A model generated the notes under the pieces. That model had not been told where the DNA came from, ran no database searches, and was given only the letters and a program-made list of their open reading frames with translations. Both the position numbers and the translations under genes were made by a program. From the NCBI GenBank assembly GCA_963575745.1, contig CAUYUJ010001425.1, positions 445,251 through 509,250 on the forward strand: a DNA stretch of 64,000 nt, in the 5' to 3' direction. The stretch comes from Prorocentrum cordatum. Taxonomy: Eukaryota > Sar > Dinophyceae > Prorocentrales > Prorocentraceae. This document shows, one piece after another, positions 54,016 through 64,000 of this stretch; the stretch's first letter is position 1; each line of letters opens with the position of its first letter.

Positions 54016-54657
54016 TCACGATTCGGACTTCTGGTGGCAATTCAAATTGATTGCAGATACGGATGGAACTTGGCAGACCCACCACATCAACACATATGGT
54101 CATAACGTCGTGAAGGTTTCGGCATTTGTGTAACATGGTGGGCTCCTACATTTACTCCATGGTCACAAGCATCGAAGGGCAACGCGGACAAGAAACATGC
54201 AAACCGTGACGCACAACATCCCACATTGCCATGGAGCTCGAAATCATTCAGTCGGAATCCAGCAGTTCGTGTCATTTGGAGCAAGTCAGTTCTGAGCAGT
54301 CACCATGACAGCGGACTTCGCCACCACCTTGATGACAATTGTCCATTCGGAGCGGTTAATGAACATGGAGAGCCGATCAAAAAGAATACCCAATATCTGC
54401 GCACTCTCATTATGCGAGGAGTTGCACGACATTGTCGGTGCACGGGACCTAACGGACAGTTCGTTGGTCATACTGCAGGAGTTCACCGAACAGCACGAGC
54501 AGCAGTATATCCAGAAGCGTTGTGCGACATGGCTGGCAAGGATCTCGTGAAGATCACCGGAGCGAACGCAAACGCAAGAGCCTACCTACTACGACGTGAA
54601 CACCATCAAGGAGACAAACTTCATTTTCCGGTCTTGTCCGAGGTGCAAGCTTGGTAG
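54016..54657 (+). pseudogene. Methyltransferase-like module of the copia element
   Basis: Frame 1 with one in-frame TAA (~54098-54100). Visible order: SLRRSRFGLLVAI and IDCRYGWNLADPPHQ (motif I/II region, ~54010-54090); WAPTFTPWSQAS (54139-54174; Phe TTT at 54151-54153 where a PC-type motif would have Cys, TGT); RNPAV (the ENP-like position); DNCPFG with KKNTQYL; C-x-C-x-GPNGQFVGHTAG; and VYPEALC (~54503-54523), followed by FRSCPRCKLGS. The same landmark order occurs in the YR element at 346-986. Reported dinoflagellate retrotransposons carry C5-DNA methyltransferases; whether this module is one needs a search. Likely inactive. Confidence 0.5.
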
Positions 54658-54950
54658 CAAGACTGACGAAACTCATGCCAGAATACAAGGACAATGTAAA
54701 ATGGCTGGTTCAAGGGCGAGAGACGCACCGCAACCGGCCGCACCTGTTCTTGCCAAACCTCCTGGAGATTCTGACGACGAGGTTCATGAGACAGAGGTCA
54801 TCGAACCACCGGATCCTCAAGAGCCTGCAGTTGTACCGCTGCAAGAAGTACCACTGGAACAATAACAAACAACGCCACCAGAAATACCAGCAGTACCAGC
54901 AGGAGATCACCAGGACACTGAGACCGACCTGAAAGACACCGAATCGCTGG
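54658..54950 (+). pseudogene. Copia linker after the methyltransferase-like module
   Basis: Frame-switching remnant (MPEYKDNVKWLVQGRETH) then a polar Gln/Pro/Glu-rich stretch. The copia-like composition ends near 54950. Confidence 0.35.
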
Positions 54951-55027
54951 TTTTAGGCTCAAGCAGGGGGAGCACGGCTTCGCTTTCGAGGACTCCACGC
55001 TGCCAGCCCGTTTCGCCCCACAGCCAG

Positions 55028-55824
55028 ATGCCGAAGACGGCGCAGGAGCTGCTCCAGGAGGCGAAGGCCAAGGTGGCGCAGGAGGGCAAAGAGCCTAACA
55101 GCAAGAAGGGCCAGACCGGCCACCAGGCAGCCGGCGGCGGGGCCCAGGCCTCCCGGGGCGCCCGGAGCGCCGGCGAATGCCCGAGGGTGGTCACTTGCAT
55201 GGTTCGGGACTGCTTGTCTTTCAAGAAAGACGCCAACGAGGTGGTCAACTCGAAGCAGTTTGTGGTCCTCTTCAGGGGGGAGGAGTACAATGAGAGCGTG
55301 AGGGGCCTCAGCGACGTGTGGAACGCAAAGTGGGGTTAGTTCAAAAAGGCCAGGGACAAGGCCACCGAGGACATGACGCAGGTGCCGGAGTTCGAGTACC
55401 CCCGCAAGAAGGTCTACATATGGGCCGTGGTGTGGAGCAAGGTCGAGCAATGCGCGATGCCTCGGCCGACGAGAACTACCAGAAGTCCCTGCAGCCGCTC
55501 ATGGACGGAACCAAGGAACTCCAGGCGATCCAGGCGGAGATGGTGGGCATTATGGTCGGCGGGCTGTCGTCCAAGTTCGCCTCCCTGGTGCCGGACTGGG
55601 CCTGGCGTTTTACGCTGAGCTTCTCGGATCTGGTCACGCAGTAGGTGAAGGACGTGATGGTGCATGCTGTGCTGAGGCTGAACAAGACCGGCCCGGTCGA
55701 GATCACCCTCCGGCGTCAGTGCGGGACGGAGGCGGAGGAGGAGATATGGGGCTTCCTCAAGAAGCAACCGCGGCGGGAGAAGGGAGGTGGCAAGGGCCGC
55801 TCCCGCGGCGCCCACCCGAAGTGA
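55028..55824 (+). pseudogene. GC-rich foreign gene fragment inside the copia element
   Basis: ATG at 55028 opens MPKTAQELLQEAKAKVAQEG, followed by a Gly/Ala/Lys-rich stretch and then DCLSFKKDANEVVNSKQFVV. A TAG at 55337-55339 interrupts; the frame continues with YPRKKVYIWAVVWSKVEQC. A frameshift near 55450 leads to ENYQKSLQPLMDGTKELQAI and VPDWAWRFTLSFSDLVTQ. A second TAG (55642-55644) is followed by VKDVMVHAVLRLNKTGPVEI and a basic Lys/Arg/Gly C-terminus ending PK at TGA (~55822-55824). About 265 codons, soluble, no domain recognised. Two stops and one shift, no intron: probably a retro-inserted host or element gene. Confidence 0.5.
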
Positions 55825-56215
55825 GCTCGAGGCGGGGCCCCGGGGTTCGAGGGGCGTAGGCCCCCCCAGGGGCCACACGACATGGACCATCCTCGTGGGC
55901 AGCCGACCTGCCCATTTTTTGGGCCACACCTGAATTGTTCGTCTTCCGCGTCGTCCTGCGGGAGCTGGCGGTTTCGGTTGTGGCAGGGTGGTGCCATAAG
56001 CCTACATGAGTGCGAATTCAACATGCATCTTTTCACGGACGGAGCATGGATGACCAGGGGATCCTGACATGTCTTCTGACAGATAGCTTTGCGCACGTCT
56101 TCTTTTTCCTGGCAGTGAGTAAGCCTGGGCAGAGTTATGTCATGAAGTACCCCAGGTGCAACATCATCCACAACCCCCACTCAGCAACACCAATATGTGC
56201 GAGGTTCCGAATCTA
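55825..56215 (+). other. Transition from the GC-rich insert back to copia sequence
   Basis: GC-rich until ~55985, then AT-richer copia-like composition from ~56000. No domain recognised; the right insert boundary is probably in 55850-56000. Confidence 0.35.
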
Positions 56216-57276
56216 GATGACGACAAGCTGTTTTCGGCACAGCATGCGCATGGCTCCAGAAGCATGTCAGCGATCTTACTCTTGCTGTGCCAGTGCAATG
56301 CAATGTGCATATCATGACAGGGGTCACGCATCTTCATATATCCAACAACGAGCCGAAGGTCATGCACTTGAAGACGGCGGGTCAGATCAGAAGAATGCTC
56401 TTGCCGATAATCACAATGTTGGACTACAGTATCCACGATTGGCGGGACCTTTCTGTATCAGGGCGATTGGATATGCGAATCACGCAACGAAGATGATGGC
56501 TTGTCCACAAGAGGGGCAGGTCACTCTTCTGATGTAAAGTCCAAGAGTATTGCTGGACAACAAAACTGACGCGGTGAAGAACAAGAATTGTCTCAGTAAG
56601 CCTTGTCATCCAAAGGCTATTCTGTCGAGCAAGGCGAATCAGGTTGCCAGTCGACATCTATGCGAGAAACCAATTGTGCTTGAGTGTGGGCAGCAACGCG
56701 AACATGCTAGCACTTCGGATCACGACAATGCAGATGGATCATGACATTGCGCAGAACGGCAGGATCAAGGTGATGACGGACATCGGTACCAGAGGAGCTT
56801 ACGATGTTGCGATCGATCACTCCACTGATTGCACAGACGTATTTGATCTCGTCACTGGACTTCGCGGAGTTACTTAAGACAAACAACAGCGTTTACCAGT
56901 GATGGCACTGCGTGAGGAAAGAATCACCACGAGGACTCGCTGGACGATTCATGTTCCTAAGGAGGTCACGGTAGCAGATGCGATGACTAAACTGGGAGTG
57001 TTCAAGCAGACAATGATGAAGTTGCTGACTACAGGATGGTTGGACATGGTTTTGCCACCCAAGACGACAACAGCAAGGCGTAGTCACCATAGGCCAGTAG
57101 AGCACACGGAACCAGACTTTTTGAACATCGAGAAGTTCGGCAACACCCCACGATTTGCGGATGAGATTTCAAAATTCAAAGCAGACAATCCAGTATTCTT
57201 TGCCAGGCACTGTGGATATTGCTGCATGCATGGAGCTTGTGGGTTGTCCACCGGATCTGCGGATCTGCAGCAATGA
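56216..57276 (+). pseudogene. Copia RNase H
   Basis: Degrades template RNA after reverse transcription. The 5' part (56216-56640) is frame-scrambled. From 56644 frame 1 reads ...TDCTDVFDLVTGLRGVT, a TAA at 56875-56877, then LPVMALREERITTR, RWTIHVPKEVTVADAMTKLG and MKLLTTGWLDMV. This is the conserved copia RNase H end (ALR, RW, ADxxTK). ORF end at 57274-57276. Confidence 0.58.
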
Positions 57277-57596
57277 GCGTGAGTGAACTCAATACGAGAT
57301 TGGTGGAGATTCCCAATGAATATCCAAAGATTGCTGATGAATAATCAGAGCAGACTTGTGACTATTCGGAGCAGGACGTTCTCAGTGAGGACATGCAGTA
57401 CTTAGTCCCTGAGGCGCGCTGCAGCCAGCCGTCGTTTTCACACTCTTCCTAATACTCCTCTCCCCTTGAGCTGGATTCCGGGCTCCGCTAGCGCTCAATT
57501 GTTGTAGTATTTCGGTGTTCCGTTACAGTTTCAGTCATTCGGTCAACAGGTACCGTAGAAAGTATAATAAGACTGATATGGTAGGTGTACGATGAA
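57277..57596 (+). other. 3' untranslated region of the copia element
   Basis: Non-coding, moderate GC, between the RNase H stop and the 3' LTR. No clear polypurine tract recognised next to the LTR. Confidence 0.45.
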
Positions 57597-57744
57597 ACTT
57601 CAGAGAACTTCGGTACCGGGCAAAACCCTGGTATGTTTGGAGGCCGTTCGCAGCATAGCAGCGTTAGATAGCAACCACGGATGTCTGTACTGTTTCGGCT
57701 TTCAGGGGCAGGTTTCGCGCATTCATCGAACTAGCCATTCCAGT
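57597..57744 (+). repeat. 3' LTR of the copia-like element
   Basis: Partner of 50437-50584 with the shared phrases GAACTTCGGTACCGGGC, TGTTTGGAGGCCG and TTTCGCGC-TTCATCGAACT. Several substitutions separate the two LTRs, so the insertion is not recent. Confidence 0.82.
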
Positions 57745-57814
57745 GCGGGGAGAGGGTGCGGAAGAGGGTGGGGGAGAGATGGGGGTTGGTCATCGAGCCT
57801 GGCGGTTCGTGAGC

Positions 57815-57890
57815 GACGACGCGACGACGACGACGATGACGACGACGACAACAACGACGACCGCGGCGGCGGCCGGGGCGGCGGCAGCGG
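57815..57890. repeat. (GAC)n tract
   Basis: GACGAC run with GCG and AAC interruptions just outside the 3' LTR. Confidence 0.9.
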
Positions 57891-58139
57891 CGACCCCGGA
57901 GTGTCTCCACAGAAGCGGCGACGCGACACTTCCTTTAGGCTGAGAGAGGGCCGCGAAGCGCCCAAAAGACCTGGAAACTCGATCCGAAATGTACCCCATC
58001 CAGGGCCTGGGAGGCTTCCCCCCTCATAGATCGGGAAGAAATATCACCACCGATCTCTCCAGGAACAAGAAGCGGCATTCACATGTTTCCCAGCGTGGGC
58101 TCCAAACAATGAGTTGTTGAACTTTCAGATTGTAACCCA

Positions 58140-59088
58140 TGCGGTGCAGCGCCAACGAGGCGGCAACGCGGCGCATCCTCGGCATGACCCCACACGCAAC
58201 AACGGCTGGCAACGGGCGGCAACGGGCGACGTGGCGAATCGTCGGCATATCCCCACAGGCGGCAACTGGCGGTAACGTGGCGAATCCTCGGCATACCCCC
58301 ACAAGCGACAACGAGGCGGCAAAGTGGCGAATCCTCGGCATACCCACAGAGGCGGCAATGGGCGGCAACGTGGCGAACCCTCGGCATCTCCCGCCACAGG
58401 CTGCAACGGGGCGGCATTGGGCGGTAACGTGGCGAATCCTCGGCATACCCCCGCAAATAGCAACGGGCAGCAACGTGGCGAATCGTCAGCGTACTCCCAC
58501 AAGCGGCAACCGGATGCAACGGGCGACAACGAGCGACGTTGCGAATATTCGACATACCCCCACAGGCGGCAACGGGTGGCAACGTGGCGAATCCTCGGCA
58601 TCCTCCCCCACAGGCGGCAACGGGCGGCAACGTGGCGGATCCGCGGCACACACGCGGCGAATCCTCGGCATGTCCCCACAGGCGGCAAACGGCGACAACG
58701 CGGCGAACCCTCGGCACCCACCCACACAGGCAGCAGAGGGGCGGCAACGGGCGGCCACGTTGCGAATCTTCGGCGTTCCCCCACATGCGGCAAGGGGCGG
58801 CAAAGGGGCGAATGCCGGGCATACCCGCACAGGCGGCAACGGGCGGCAACGTGGCGAATCCTCGGCATACCCCAACAGGCGTCAGAGGGCGGCAACGCGG
58901 CAAATCATCTGCATACCAACACAGGCGGCAGGGGGCGGCAACAGGCGGCAACGCGGCGAATCCCCGGCATACCCCCACAGGCGGTAAAGGGCGGCAGCGG
59001 GCGGCAACGCGGCGCAGCCTCGGCAAACGCCTACGTACAGGCGTCAACGAGGCGGCAACGTGGCGGATCCTCTGCGTATCCGCACAAT
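58140..59088 (+). repeat. 46-bp satellite, about 20 units
   Basis: CACAGGCGGCAACGGGCGGC followed by AACGTGGCGAATCCTCGGCA and TACCCC. CGAATCC cores at 58281, 58328, 58374, 58433 and 58479 give 46-47-bp spacing with occasional 59-bp units. Open on both strands (e.g. a 322-codon minus frame and plus frames over 280 codons), as the repeat has few stops. Confidence 0.93.
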
Positions 59089-59089
59089 T

Positions 59090-59485
59090 CCCTAGAAGCG
59101 CAAGTCAGAACCCCTCAGCGCAAGCACTGCTTAGGGAATCCACTTGCGGAGGTCAGCGGCGCAGATCTGTTGGACCAACGCTGCACCCCCTTGGCGGCGC
59201 TTCCTGCGCGGCCCCTGGCACGCGAAGGACCCACGAGATCTGCGCGGACCCAAGAGATCTGCGCGATCTGTGCCTCTGCCGTCTGATTCTCCTTTGGAAC
59301 TCGCTGGCCGGCCACCCGCGGACAGGCACCCGGCCCAGCCCCGCAGCGCCGCGTCCGCCGCGGCACCCAGCGGCTCTCCGCCCTCGCCGTCGTCCACGCC
59401 CACCACGGCCAGGAGCCCGAGCTCCGACAGCGCCCTGCGCGCCTGGGGCCCCGCGGCGGTTCCCCCGCCCCCCTTCTTCCACCCC
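59090..59485. other. No supported gene
   Basis: GC-rich; GAGATCTGCGCG occurs twice (59235-59265). Confidence 0.45.
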
Positions 59486-59488
59486 TCC

Positions 59489-59626
59489 TGATGGGCCTGT
59501 TTTCCACCACCACCACCACCATTAGTTGGAGGGGGAGGGGGTCCTCCTCCTCCTCCTCCTCCTCCTCATCCTCCTCCTCCTTCCCCCTCCAACTTATGGT
59601 GGTGGTGGTGGAAACCAGGCCCATCA
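59489..59626. mobile_element. Foldback MITE, family E (138 bp)
   Basis: TGATGGGCCTGTTTTCCACC onward to GTTGGAGGGGG (59489-59535) is inverted at 59581-59626 (CCCCCTCCAAC onward to CAGGCCCATCA), ~45 bp with few mismatches. The loop is a CCT run. No target duplication recognised. Confidence 0.8.
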
Positions 59627-59629
59627 TTC

Positions 59630-60095
59630 TTCCGCCCCTCCGAATCCAGTGGCGCCCTTCTTCTCGGAGGGCCAATCGAGAAGCGGCGGTCCTCCCCCCC
59701 ACGTTGCTCGTCCTCGCCTGGGCCTCCTCAGGAGGCAGACAGCCGAGCCAGCAACCCCATCCGACGGGTGGCGCTGGGGAGGTCGGGTCGGGCATCGTGT
59801 AAGCCGTCGAGTTGGCTGGCGCCCTGGGCCGGTTTCGACCTGGTTGTCATCCTCCTCCTCCTCATCCTCAAAGTGGACGTGTGGTGCGGCGCCCCAGGGC
59901 TGCTCCCATTCCTATCCTCAGCGTCCACCTCGTCCTCTGCCTCCTTGCCAAACTAGTCCCCCTCGTCCTCCACACTCTCGCCGGCGTCCCCTGCCACCTC
60001 CTCCTTCTTCGCGTTTCAGTCCTCTCCCTCCCTCTCCCAATCCCCCGTCGGGCAGAGTCGGTCTGGGGAATGCCTCGGATATCTCCCCCTCCTCA
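59630..60095. other. No supported gene
   Basis: Mixed GC-rich sequence with CCTCCT-containing short frames. Confidence 0.45.
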
Positions 60096-60096
60096 A

Positions 60097-60205
60097 TCCT
60101 CCATCTCCTCCTCCTCCTCCTCCTCCTCCTCCTCCTCCTCCTCCTCCTCCTCCTCATCATCATCATCATCATCATCAAAATCAGCATCATCACCATCGCC
60201 ATCAC

Positions 60206-60294
<89 letters not shown>

Positions 60295-60695
60295 GCAACA
60301 GCATCAGCAACAGCAGCAGCAGCATCATCATCGCAATCACATGATCATCATGATCGTCACCATCATTATCACCATCACCATCACCATCACCATCATCAAC
60401 ACCATCAGCATCATCAGCATCCTAATCATCACCATCATCACCATCACCAGCATCATCATCACCATCACCATCATACCTAACCATCATCATCACCACCACC
60501 ATCATCATCAGCAGCAGCAGCATCATCATAGCGTTGCTCTCCTCCTCATCCACCTGCTTCTCTTCCTCGTCCTCCTCCTCCTGCTCCTCCTCCTCCTCCT
60601 CCGCAGAGCGCCCTGCGCACCGCCAGTCTTGTGTCCAGGGCCGCCCTCCTCCACCTCCTCCTCCTCCTCCTCCTCCTCAGCAACAGGTGATGCCA
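60097..60695. repeat. (CCT)n-(CAT)n-(CCT)n compound tract
   Basis: CCT (~60100-60152), nearly pure CAT (~60153-60295), CAG/CAC/CAT mosaic to ~60530, then CCT (~60560-60680). Confidence 0.97.
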
Positions 60696-60719
60696 AGAGG
60701 GCGCGCGTAGAGAAGCCGA

Positions 60720-63225
60720 GGTAGACATGAGCAAGGGCAAGCTTCCGCGCAGGGCCACCGTGCGAACGAGTGGGGCACAGACGCTCCCCATCCCACCTTC
60801 GATCTCGGCGCCCACCGCAGACTCGAGCCACGCTTCGAGCGCGCTTCCAGGGGTGCTGCGCCAGGCCCACCCCGCCCGAGGAGACCCGCGATCGCATGCC
60901 GCGAAGACCTCGCGGCCACGACGCCTGGGATCGCCGAGGCGGGGAGCGGGGCCGCTCCAGGACAGCTCTCGGAAGCCCGCGTGACCATCGAGGTCCGGCA
61001 TCTCGACGCGGAGGCCCCCAGGGGACGGCGATCGGCACACAGACTGCTCATGGGGGCGGAGAGCCCAGAAGCTGCGCCCTCGTGAGCTGCGTCGGCAAGT
61101 TCCACCGCCGCGCTGTCGCCCATGGCAAGAGCATTCAAGCGCGGGGCGCCATTCGAACCTTCGCGCTCGGGCCGCCAGGCACGGAAGGGCTTGCAGCGAT
61201 CCCTGGGGGGGTGCAGGCGGAGAGCGCTCCGCTTTGCGCGAGCAGGGGGGGCGGCGCGGAACGCGCAGCAAAACCACCGCAAGCCATCGCAAGAGATAGC
61301 GAGCCAATTCCCCAGGCGCGAGGCTCATGAGGCAGAGCAAGAAACCCTGCCCGAGACGCTGCGTGCTGGAGGAGATGGACGCACAGCGGCTGAGTACGAC
61401 CGTCGGGATAAGGATCAGACAACCAGAGTCGCTGTCCCTGAAACCCATAACACTACACGCTTCGCCCAAGGTGATGTCGGAAATGGGGGACCAGTTGCAG
61501 GGCGCCGCGGGCACCCCACTCCTGGAGCAGGCCACGCAGCTCTGCGCGGCCCACGTGGACGCGCGCCCCCTTCGTGCTCGAGGGCCCACCTGATGACGGG
61601 GGGGTCGCATATGTTCGGGATCGAAGAGGGCATCGCGAACGCGCTCGTCTGAGAGGTCATGGCTGGGATCGAACGCTGGGCGAACCATCCCATTTGACGA
61701 GGGACGCCCTGACCTTGAGATCAAAAGGCTCGACGCGGGCAACTTGCCTGGCGCCGCGGAGGGGTGGCGAGAAGCCGAGCGAACGGCGCGATGGCGGGGC
61801 GAACTTCTTCCAGCGGGGCCGCGACAGCATCGCCGCCAGCGCGCATTCTTACCCTCGCGGCCTCGCTCGGCCCAAGCGCGCCTGGCAGCGGAGGCGGTGC
61901 TTAGAGAGACTCGCCGCGGTTGCTCACCTCAGCCGCGCGACGCTAGCGCATGGCGCGCGCAGCACGCGCGCGCAAAGCGATGCCACTTGGGCGTCGCCTT
62001 CGCCTTGGGCGGGGGTTTCGGAACCTCGGGGCCCTTCGGGGCGCGCGGGGCACCGGGCAGCATCTGTGGCGCGGCAGCTATCCGCTCGGCGTCGAGATGC
62101 GCGCGCGACGTCCTGCAATTTCTTTGCGTGCTCGCCCTGGGCTGGCAGCCACCGCGGGCCCACCTGTGGCGAGAAGTGGGCCCGGGCTTCCCGCTCCGCG
62201 CGTTGTCGCGTCGCCCGCGAAGGCGGGGCCCCCATCCCCGCGAACGCGGCCGCGGACCGCCGCCGGCTGATCGATGAACGCGCACTGGCACGACAGGAGA
62301 ATCGGCATTCAATCGGCGCCGCCCTCCTCCCCTGCCGGCCACAGCTCGGTGCTGAGCCACGCCCAATGCGTCAGCAGCTCGCGCGTCGTCGCCTGGGCGC
62401 CAAGGGGGCCGCGTTCCCGAACGCGCCCGATCATCGCCATCGGGGTCAGGGCACCTCCGCGCCCGGGCCGCGAGCGAGATTGCCCTTCGACATCTCGCGT
62501 GCTGCGTGGCCGTGCTGGACAAGCGCACGCTGCCACTCGCGTCGCCGAGCGACCCCTCGCGCGTGGCTTGACTGGGCGCTGCAATCGCGCGGCGCCGCCG
62601 TCGGGCCCCGAGCCTGGTCGCCCAGGGCGCCTAGCAGTGCCTCCCGCGGGCAAGTGGGCGCCAGGTCCAGCGAGGACTGAGGCGCCTCGGCAGGCGGCCC
62701 GAGGACGTCCCCGACGGCCCCCTCCGACGGGACCGAAGTCCACAACGGGAGGGCACAGGCCCGGGGGCAGCGCGACTCCCAGGGGGGCTGCTGCTGGCGC
62801 TGCGGGGGTTGCGCTCCCGCGACCCTTCCCCCGCCCGGCCACTGTGGCAGAGGCGGGCGTTGGCGCGCGAGGCTGGACGCGCGGCGGGGCGGCAGGGGCT
62901 CTGACCAACATGGCCTCGACCGCCGTCGGCTGCAGGCCCAGCAGCTCCGCCCCCATCGGCGGACAGCTGGGGAACCTGCAAGCAAGGGGCCCGAGCATTC
63001 CGGGCAGGGCCCAGAGGAGCCGCGCTGCCCAGAGGCCGGGCCGCCGCCAGAGGAGCCAGCATGATCCTCATCCCAGCGACGACCTCTGCACGAGTCATCG
63101 GCGCGGTGTCGTCTAGCGTCAGAGGTGGGGCCGCAGCAGCGGTGCTGCGAGCAGCGAAGGGGCGCGAGCCCCCGCCCGCAGAGTTGGCGGGCCCCGTAGG
63201 GTCGGCAGGTCGGCGTCGCCCTCGG
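60720..63225. other. GC-rich block without a confident gene
   Basis: Long frames are open on both strands. The plus frame around 61122-61590 (MARAFKRGAPFEPSRSGRQA; later LSLKPITLHASPKVMSEMGD in another frame) and minus frames at 62998-62309 (Pro/Ala-rich) look weakly protein-like. They conflict with each other and show no domain. Confidence 0.3.
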
Positions 63226-63229
63226 TGCC

Positions 63230-63610
63230 CTCCGCATCGGGCCCCGCCTCGTTCGCTTTCTGGCATGGCGTTGCACGGCCGGCGCCAAGAGGCGGCTCCT
63301 CATCGCCGTCGGGAGAGACACCGTGGATGGCGAGGTACCCTTCCCGCAGGGTCCGTACACCCGACGGGTGAGGCCAATGCGTGAGGCCATTGTGCCGTCC
63401 GTTAAGGCGTACACAGACTCGATCTCGAGCTCTGCGACCTCGAGGTCCACGATAAGGACCGAGGCCGTGATGTGCAAGGCGCGCGAAGCAGCACCCACTA
63501 GCGGAACGTCGTCCATCTGGAACGGACCGATCATGCAGCGACACCGCCCGCCTCTCCGGGAGGCGAGCAGCGTCACGAGGATACCCCCTTCGCGAGTCGC
63601 CAAGGGAATG
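63230..63610 (-). other. Weakly supported minus-strand coding stretch
   Basis: One minus frame reads LATREGGILVTLLASRRGG, GPFQMDDVPLVGAASRALHI, TASVLIVDLEVAELEIESVY and ALTDGTMASRIGLTRRVYGP. Alternating hydrophobic pattern and balanced composition make it more protein-like than the opposite strand. It continues into Arg/Pro-rich sequence. Product unknown; could be part of a retroelement polyprotein. Confidence 0.3.
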
Positions 63611-64000
63611 GCTGCGAAGCTGGAATCGCCGTCTTCTAAGCGCCAGGTACCCCAGCGCTGGGGGAAACGCGAGGTCGTACAAGTTGGGCCAGACTGGCCC
63701 GTCGACTATGGATGGGAGGCCCTGGCAGATCCGCTGTAGCCGTAAGCATAGGGATAGGGAGGCGAAGGAGGCACGCGTGCCAAGCAGCACTCGGCGGCGG
63801 CAGCCTTGCAAGCCACCTGAACCCGTGAGGCTCGGGCCCGCTCGAGGGCCGGGTCGTCTGGCGGGGGGCGAGCGCCCCCCCCAAGCGGGCCATGAGGACC
63901 CCGATGCAGCAGCCTCCGCGGAGACTGCACGCGGCCGCCGCCGTGAGAAGGGCAACGACCGCCGAGAGCAGCCAAAGACTGACCCCGCAGCTCAGGTCCA
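63611..64000. other. No supported gene
   Basis: GC-rich end of window, no feature recognised. Confidence 0.4.

Larger units (their letters stand above)
50437..57744 (+). mobile_element. Ty1/copia-like LTR retrotransposon with methyltransferase-like module, defective
   Basis: Matching LTRs of equal length (50437-50584 and 57597-57744), a Met-tRNA-type primer-binding site, and plus-strand remnants in the order gag, CCHC knuckle, protease, methyltransferase-like module and (after a foreign GC-rich block) RNase H. Integrase and reverse transcriptase are not recognisable. The element is markedly less GC-rich than the surrounding DNA. Coding parts carry several stops and frameshifts. Confidence 0.8.

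Noticed and set aside
54959-55450. Minus-strand frame opposite the copia insert
   Set aside because: It is the antisense shadow of the plus-strand gene fragment, which has the more natural composition and collinearity across its breaks.
58079-59286. Repeat proteins on both strands at 58-59 kb
   Set aside because: They are the 46-bp satellite read in successive frames.
1-64000. tRNA, rRNA, snRNA or spliced-leader genes
   Set aside because: I found no cloverleaf with A/B boxes, no 5S-like sequence and no spliced-leader-like segment by eye; a covariance-model search was not possible.

Overview
The window reads as a stretch of a large, repeat-choked eukaryotic nuclear genome, most likely a dinoflagellate. 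The evidence is the GC-rich composition, the density of simple repeats and satellites, and retroelement modules of a style I recognise from dinoflagellate genomes: tyrosine-recombinase and copia elements carrying a methyltransferase-like module, and APE-type LINEs with an RNase H and Cys-rich tail. A Prorocentrum- or Polarella-like GC-rich genome is possible but not proven. I find no bacterial-type operons, no tRNA or rRNA genes, no CRISPR array, no recognisable spliced-leader relic and no complete host gene.

Layout. 1-3655: the 3' part of a decayed tyrosine-recombinase (DIRS/Ngaro/PAT-type) retrotransposon, with RNase H, a methyltransferase-like module and a recombinase, ending in direct repeats that fit the B1-A2-B2 arrangement. 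3.7-15 kb: gene-poor DNA with trinucleotide, CT and CA tracts, a 36-bp tandem array and the first copies of two MITE families. 15.8-20.3 kb, minus strand: a LINE with endonuclease, reverse transcriptase (YADD kept) and C-terminal domains. 22.0-23.3 kb, plus strand: the RNase H/Cys-rich tail of another LINE. 25.2-26.0 kb: nested MITEs with readable target-site duplications. 28.9-32.4 kb: a fragmented ~50-bp CACGTGG satellite, a ~100-bp repeat and an 11-bp repeat apparently derived from it. 32.5-34.1 kb, minus strand: a badly decayed second LINE reverse transcriptase. 36.8-41.2 kb: two satellites and a possible decayed minus-strand gene. 42.3-49.3 kb: MITEs, microsatellites and dispersed repeats. 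49.7-50.4 kb: a 197-bp tandem array. 50.4-57.7 kb: a Ty1/copia-like element with 148-bp LTRs, a Met-tRNA primer-binding site, gag, protease, methyltransferase-like and RNase H remnants; where integrase and reverse transcriptase should be there is an unrelated GC-rich broken gene. 58.1-59.1 kb: a 46-bp satellite. 59.5-60.7 kb: a foldback MITE and long TCC/CAT tracts. 60.7-64 kb: GC-rich, with one weakly supported minus-strand coding stretch.

Almost every coding trace belongs to mobile elements, and most are broken by stops or frameshifts. The most interesting signal is that two unrelated retroelement classes here (YR and copia) carry what looks like the same methyltransferase-like module. In both, the expected catalytic cysteine of the PC motif is replaced by an aromatic residue. 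In the YR element the module sits inside the RNase H domain.
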